Positions 61,993 through 64,000 of a stretch of 64,000 nt of DNA are shown in pieces. Location of the stretch: the NCBI GenBank assembly GCA_016717205.1, contig JADKGC010000006.1:62001-126000 (forward strand), read 5' to 3'. The notes beneath the pieces were generated by a model that saw nothing but the letters and a program-made list of their open reading frames with translations, was not told the origin of the DNA and did not search any database. Position 1 is the stretch's first letter, and the number at the start of each line of letters is the position of its first letter. The stretch comes from Candidatus Flexifilum breve. Its GTDB lineage: Bacteria; Chloroflexota; Anaerolineae; Aggregatilineales; Phototrophicaceae. The translations under genes were made by a program, and so were the position numbers.

Positions 61993-63489
61993 TTAGCGGA
62001 TGAGGCGGAAGGTCGCATCTTCCCGCGCGCGTTGATTGCTGCTCTCGGTGATCGGCGTCAGTGCCAGCACCCCGAACAACTGCCCGATGTATTTGCCGGG
62101 CTGACTGAATGATTCGAACGAACTTGCCTCAGGGTCAGAAAAACCCTCGTGGAGAATCCACGACGCATCTTCGGCGAAGGTGTCGCTGCCATCGTCAGGC
62201 GTCAAGACGAGCGTATTATTCTGGTGGCGCACATAGAACGTGGGGAAGTTGAACGATTCAATCGAGACGGCATTCGGGTCAGCCAAACCGGGAACCAGCA
62301 TGAACATCGAGTCCGCGACGGGCGTCGGGTTAAAATCCTGCTGCAGTGTGAACGCCGAATGCCGCAGGTAGGCGCTGTCGAGCGCAGTGGCCTGAAGACG
62401 TACAACATCGATTGGGGGCAGCGCGACATCCTCGCCTGTATCACCCGAGGGGAGGGGGATCGGTGTGTCGAGCGCCAGCGGTTCGCCGAGATTGGGCGTC
62501 CCATCTTCGTTCCACGTGATCGGCTGGACGCGGGTAGTACGGGTGCCATCGCAGCCGTACGCGGTCGAATCGTTCGCGTGGTAGACGATCCAATCCTCTG
62601 TACCATCCGGCGAGCGGAAGAAACCGTTATGCCCGGGGGCATAGACACCCGCCGCGTCGTTGCGCACGAAGATTGGCTCGGGGCTTTTCACCCATGATGC
62701 TTCGTCCAGCGGATCGCCGCCGGTGTACGTCAGCATACCCAGTTGATAATTCGGCGCATTGCACGAGCTGGCCGAATAGACGATGAAGACATCGTCGTCG
62801 TGGTACAGCGCGACGGGGCCTTCGTTGACATTGCCGCTCAGCAGTTCCCACGGGTAGGTCGGCGAGGCGATGCGCGTTCCCGGACTGCTCAACGTCCACG
62901 GATTGGTCATCGGCGCGATGAAGAGGCTTTGCAAAGGGCCAACCCACGACGAATACAGAAAGTAGACCGCGCCGTTGAGTTCGAGCACGCTGCCGTCGAT
63001 CATCCAAGTGTCGTTGGCCGCGTACCAGACGCGCCCTTGGTAGGTGTACGGGCCGAGCGGATCCGTGCCCGCGCTTTCAAGCACATGGGTGCGCTGAAGG
63101 CCATAGGTACCCGCGACGCCCGCTGTGTAATAGAAATACCAGTGCTGTTCGCCGTCCGGGCCGATCAGCAGGTGAAACTCCGGCGCCCAGAAGTTGCAGC
63201 AGCGCGACGGATCGGTTTCGTGATAGATTTCGACCGCTTCGGCGGTTTTGAGGCCAGCGAGCGTCGGCGAACGGCGCATGTACCACGTCGACGACCACGT
63301 GGTTGTCGCGAGGTAGTAATTTCCTTCGTAGTAGGTCAACCACGGATCCGCGCCGCCGTTCGCGTTCAGCGGATTGAGGAACGTCCCCGGTTCATCGGAC
63401 TGCCCGCCCACCAGACTAACAGACAGAAGCAGGCAGGTGAGAATGGCGCTGAGCAGTCCGATGCGCCGGAGGAGGGGTGACACTGGCAT
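61993..63489 (-). CDS. secreted GH43 enzyme with C-terminal AbfB-like domain
   Basis: A 498-residue exported protein with a Sec signal (about 1-29, hydrophobic L-T-C-L-L-L-S-V-S-L-V-G). The GH43 propeller (about 35-335) has G-G-A-D-P-W-L (catalytic base), F-W-A-P-E-F-H and N-E-G-P-V-A-L-Y (probable acid). The last 130 residues (E-S-F-N-F-P-T-F-Y-V-R-H and A-S-F-E-S-F-S-Q-P-G repeats) match an AbfB/CBM42 arabinose-binding domain. Its ATG overlaps the permease stop by ATGA. Extracellular arabinofuranosidase is likely. Confidence 0.9.
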   Translation of the reverse strand: MPVSPLLRRIGLLSAILTCLLLSVSLVGGQSDEPGTFLNPLNANGGADPWLTYYEGNYYLATTTWSSTWYMRRSPTLAGLKTAEAVEIYHETDPSRCCNFWAPEFHLLIGPDGEQHWYFYYTAGVAGTYGLQRTHVLESAGTDPLGPYTYQGRVWYAANDTWMIDGSVLELNGAVYFLYSSWVGPLQSLFIAPMTNPWTLSSPGTRIASPTYPWELLSGNVNEGPVALYHDDDVFIVYSASSCNAPNYQLGMLTYTGGDPLDEASWVKSPEPIFVRNDAAGVYAPGHNGFFRSPDGTEDWIVYHANDSTAYGCDGTRTTRVQPITWNEDGTPNLGEPLALDTPIPLPSGDTGEDVALPPIDVVRLQATALDSAYLRHSAFTLQQDFNPTPVADSMFMLVPGLADPNAVSIESFNFPTFYVRHQNNTLVLTPDDGSDTFAEDASWILHEGFSDPEASSFESFSQPGKYIGQLFGVLALTPITESSNQRAREDATFRLIR

Positions 63490-64000
63490 CAGCGGCCACC
63501 CATACCTGTGAGCGTGACGCCCTGAATAATGCGGCGCTGGAACAGCGCGTACACAATCAGAATGGGCGTAGTCGAGAGCACCACACCCGCGAGGATCATG
63601 GGGCGGTACTGACCGGCATATGACGACTGAATAATCGACAGACCAACAGGCAGCGTACGGGTTTCCAAGCTGCTGGTCACGATGATCGGCCAGAACAGGT
63701 CGTTATAGTGTCCGAGGAAGACGAAAATCGCCAGCGCCGTGAGCGCATTGGTCGACAACGGGATGATCACGTGGCGGAAACGTCCGAAATAACCCGCGCC
63801 GTCGAGCACCGCCGCCTCTTCCAATTCCGCTGGGATTTGCATGAAGAACTGGCGGAGCAGGAAAACGCCGAAAACGTTGGCCGCGCCCGGTAAGATAAGC
63901 GCGTAGAAGGTGTCCAGCCATTTCAAATCACGCATTAACAGGTAATTGGGAATGAGCGTGACTTGCCCGGGGATCATGATCGTCACCAGCAAGATGCCAA
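63489..64000 (-). CDS. sugar ABC transporter permease, MalG type (N-terminus outside window)
   Basis: Partial; 170 residues visible and the start is beyond the right edge, as the frame stays open to base 64000. The EAA loop reads E-L-E-E-A-A-V-L-D-G-A-G-Y. Ending M-G-G-R. It overlaps the GH43 start by 1 base pair. Third CUT1 permease of the window, most likely serving arabino-oligosaccharide uptake with the GH43 enzymes. Confidence 0.9.
   Translation of the reverse strand, partial: GILLVTIMIPGQVTLIPNYLLMRDLKWLDTFYALILPGAANVFGVFLLRQFFMQIPAELEEAAVLDGAGYFGRFRHVIIPLSTNALTALAIFVFLGHYNDLFWPIIVTSSLETRTLPVGLSIIQSSYAGQYRPMILAGVVLSTTPILIVYALFQRRIIQGVTLTGMGGR

Overview
The window looks like chromosome from a free-living, anaerobic or facultative, sugar-degrading member of the Chloroflexota (Anaerolineae-like). 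This is inferred from gene content: glycosidase/ABC loci, a DUF5667 protein behind an ECF sigma factor, Thr-Pro-rich secreted proteins, two NiFe hydrogenases, an ion-pumping pyrophosphatase, and GTAGGGGC-type dispersed palindromes. No sequence search was run. I see no rRNA, tRNA, CRISPR array, integrase or transposase.

Layout. (1) 1-13657, minus strand: two NiFe-hydrogenase operons in tandem. The upstream one (13657 to 5301) encodes a membrane-bound, complex-I-like group 4 hydrogenase with a large membrane arm and its own maturation protease. The downstream one (5135 to 1) encodes a cytosolic, NAD(P)-linked group 3b hydrogenase (beta, gamma, delta, alpha subunits) with a lone cyclic-nucleotide-binding protein, a DUF302 protein and a second protease cut by the window edge. 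(2) 14315-27139: a glycan locus with a GH42 beta-galactosidase, two GH127 beta-L-arabinofuranosidases, a sugar ABC transporter, an AraC regulator, a 2-keto-3-deoxy-sugar kinase and a FAD oxidoreductase. (3) 27343-33600: a receiver-domain protein, a class I aldolase and three consecutive phosphofructokinase genes. (4) 33904-45507: secreted beta-rich protein, ECF sigma/DUF5667 pair, two conserved unknowns, a proton-pumping pyrophosphatase and a secreted S41 peptidase. (5) 45605-64000: a second glycan region with GH38 alpha-mannosidase, GH36 alpha-galactosidase, an ABC transporter, GntR regulator, SDR/enolase-superfamily/epimerase operon, carotenoid-desaturase-like flavoprotein, aldo/keto reductase, two GH43 enzymes and the end of a third ABC transporter.

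The most unusual gene is 31363-33600. It encodes one 745-residue polypeptide made of two fused phosphofructokinase halves, with an intact N-terminal active site and a C-terminal half whose catalytic motifs are replaced. This is the architecture of animal and fungal PFK, and the C-terminal motif wording closely resembles what I remember of vertebrate muscle PFK. It follows a PFK with pyrophosphate-type signature residues and a degenerate PFK-like gene. The PPi-type PFK and the membrane pyrophosphatase together suggest pyrophosphate-linked glycolysis.

Working model: plant-type arabinose- and galactose-containing polymers are cut by the GH enzymes, imported by the ABC systems and burned through glycolysis or a sugar-acid route, and surplus reductant leaves as hydrogen. 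Five single-base indels, four of them explained by one base in a short run, interrupt otherwise well-conserved genes (PFK 1, PFK 2, GH38). They could be sequencing errors or real decay, which the sequence alone cannot settle.
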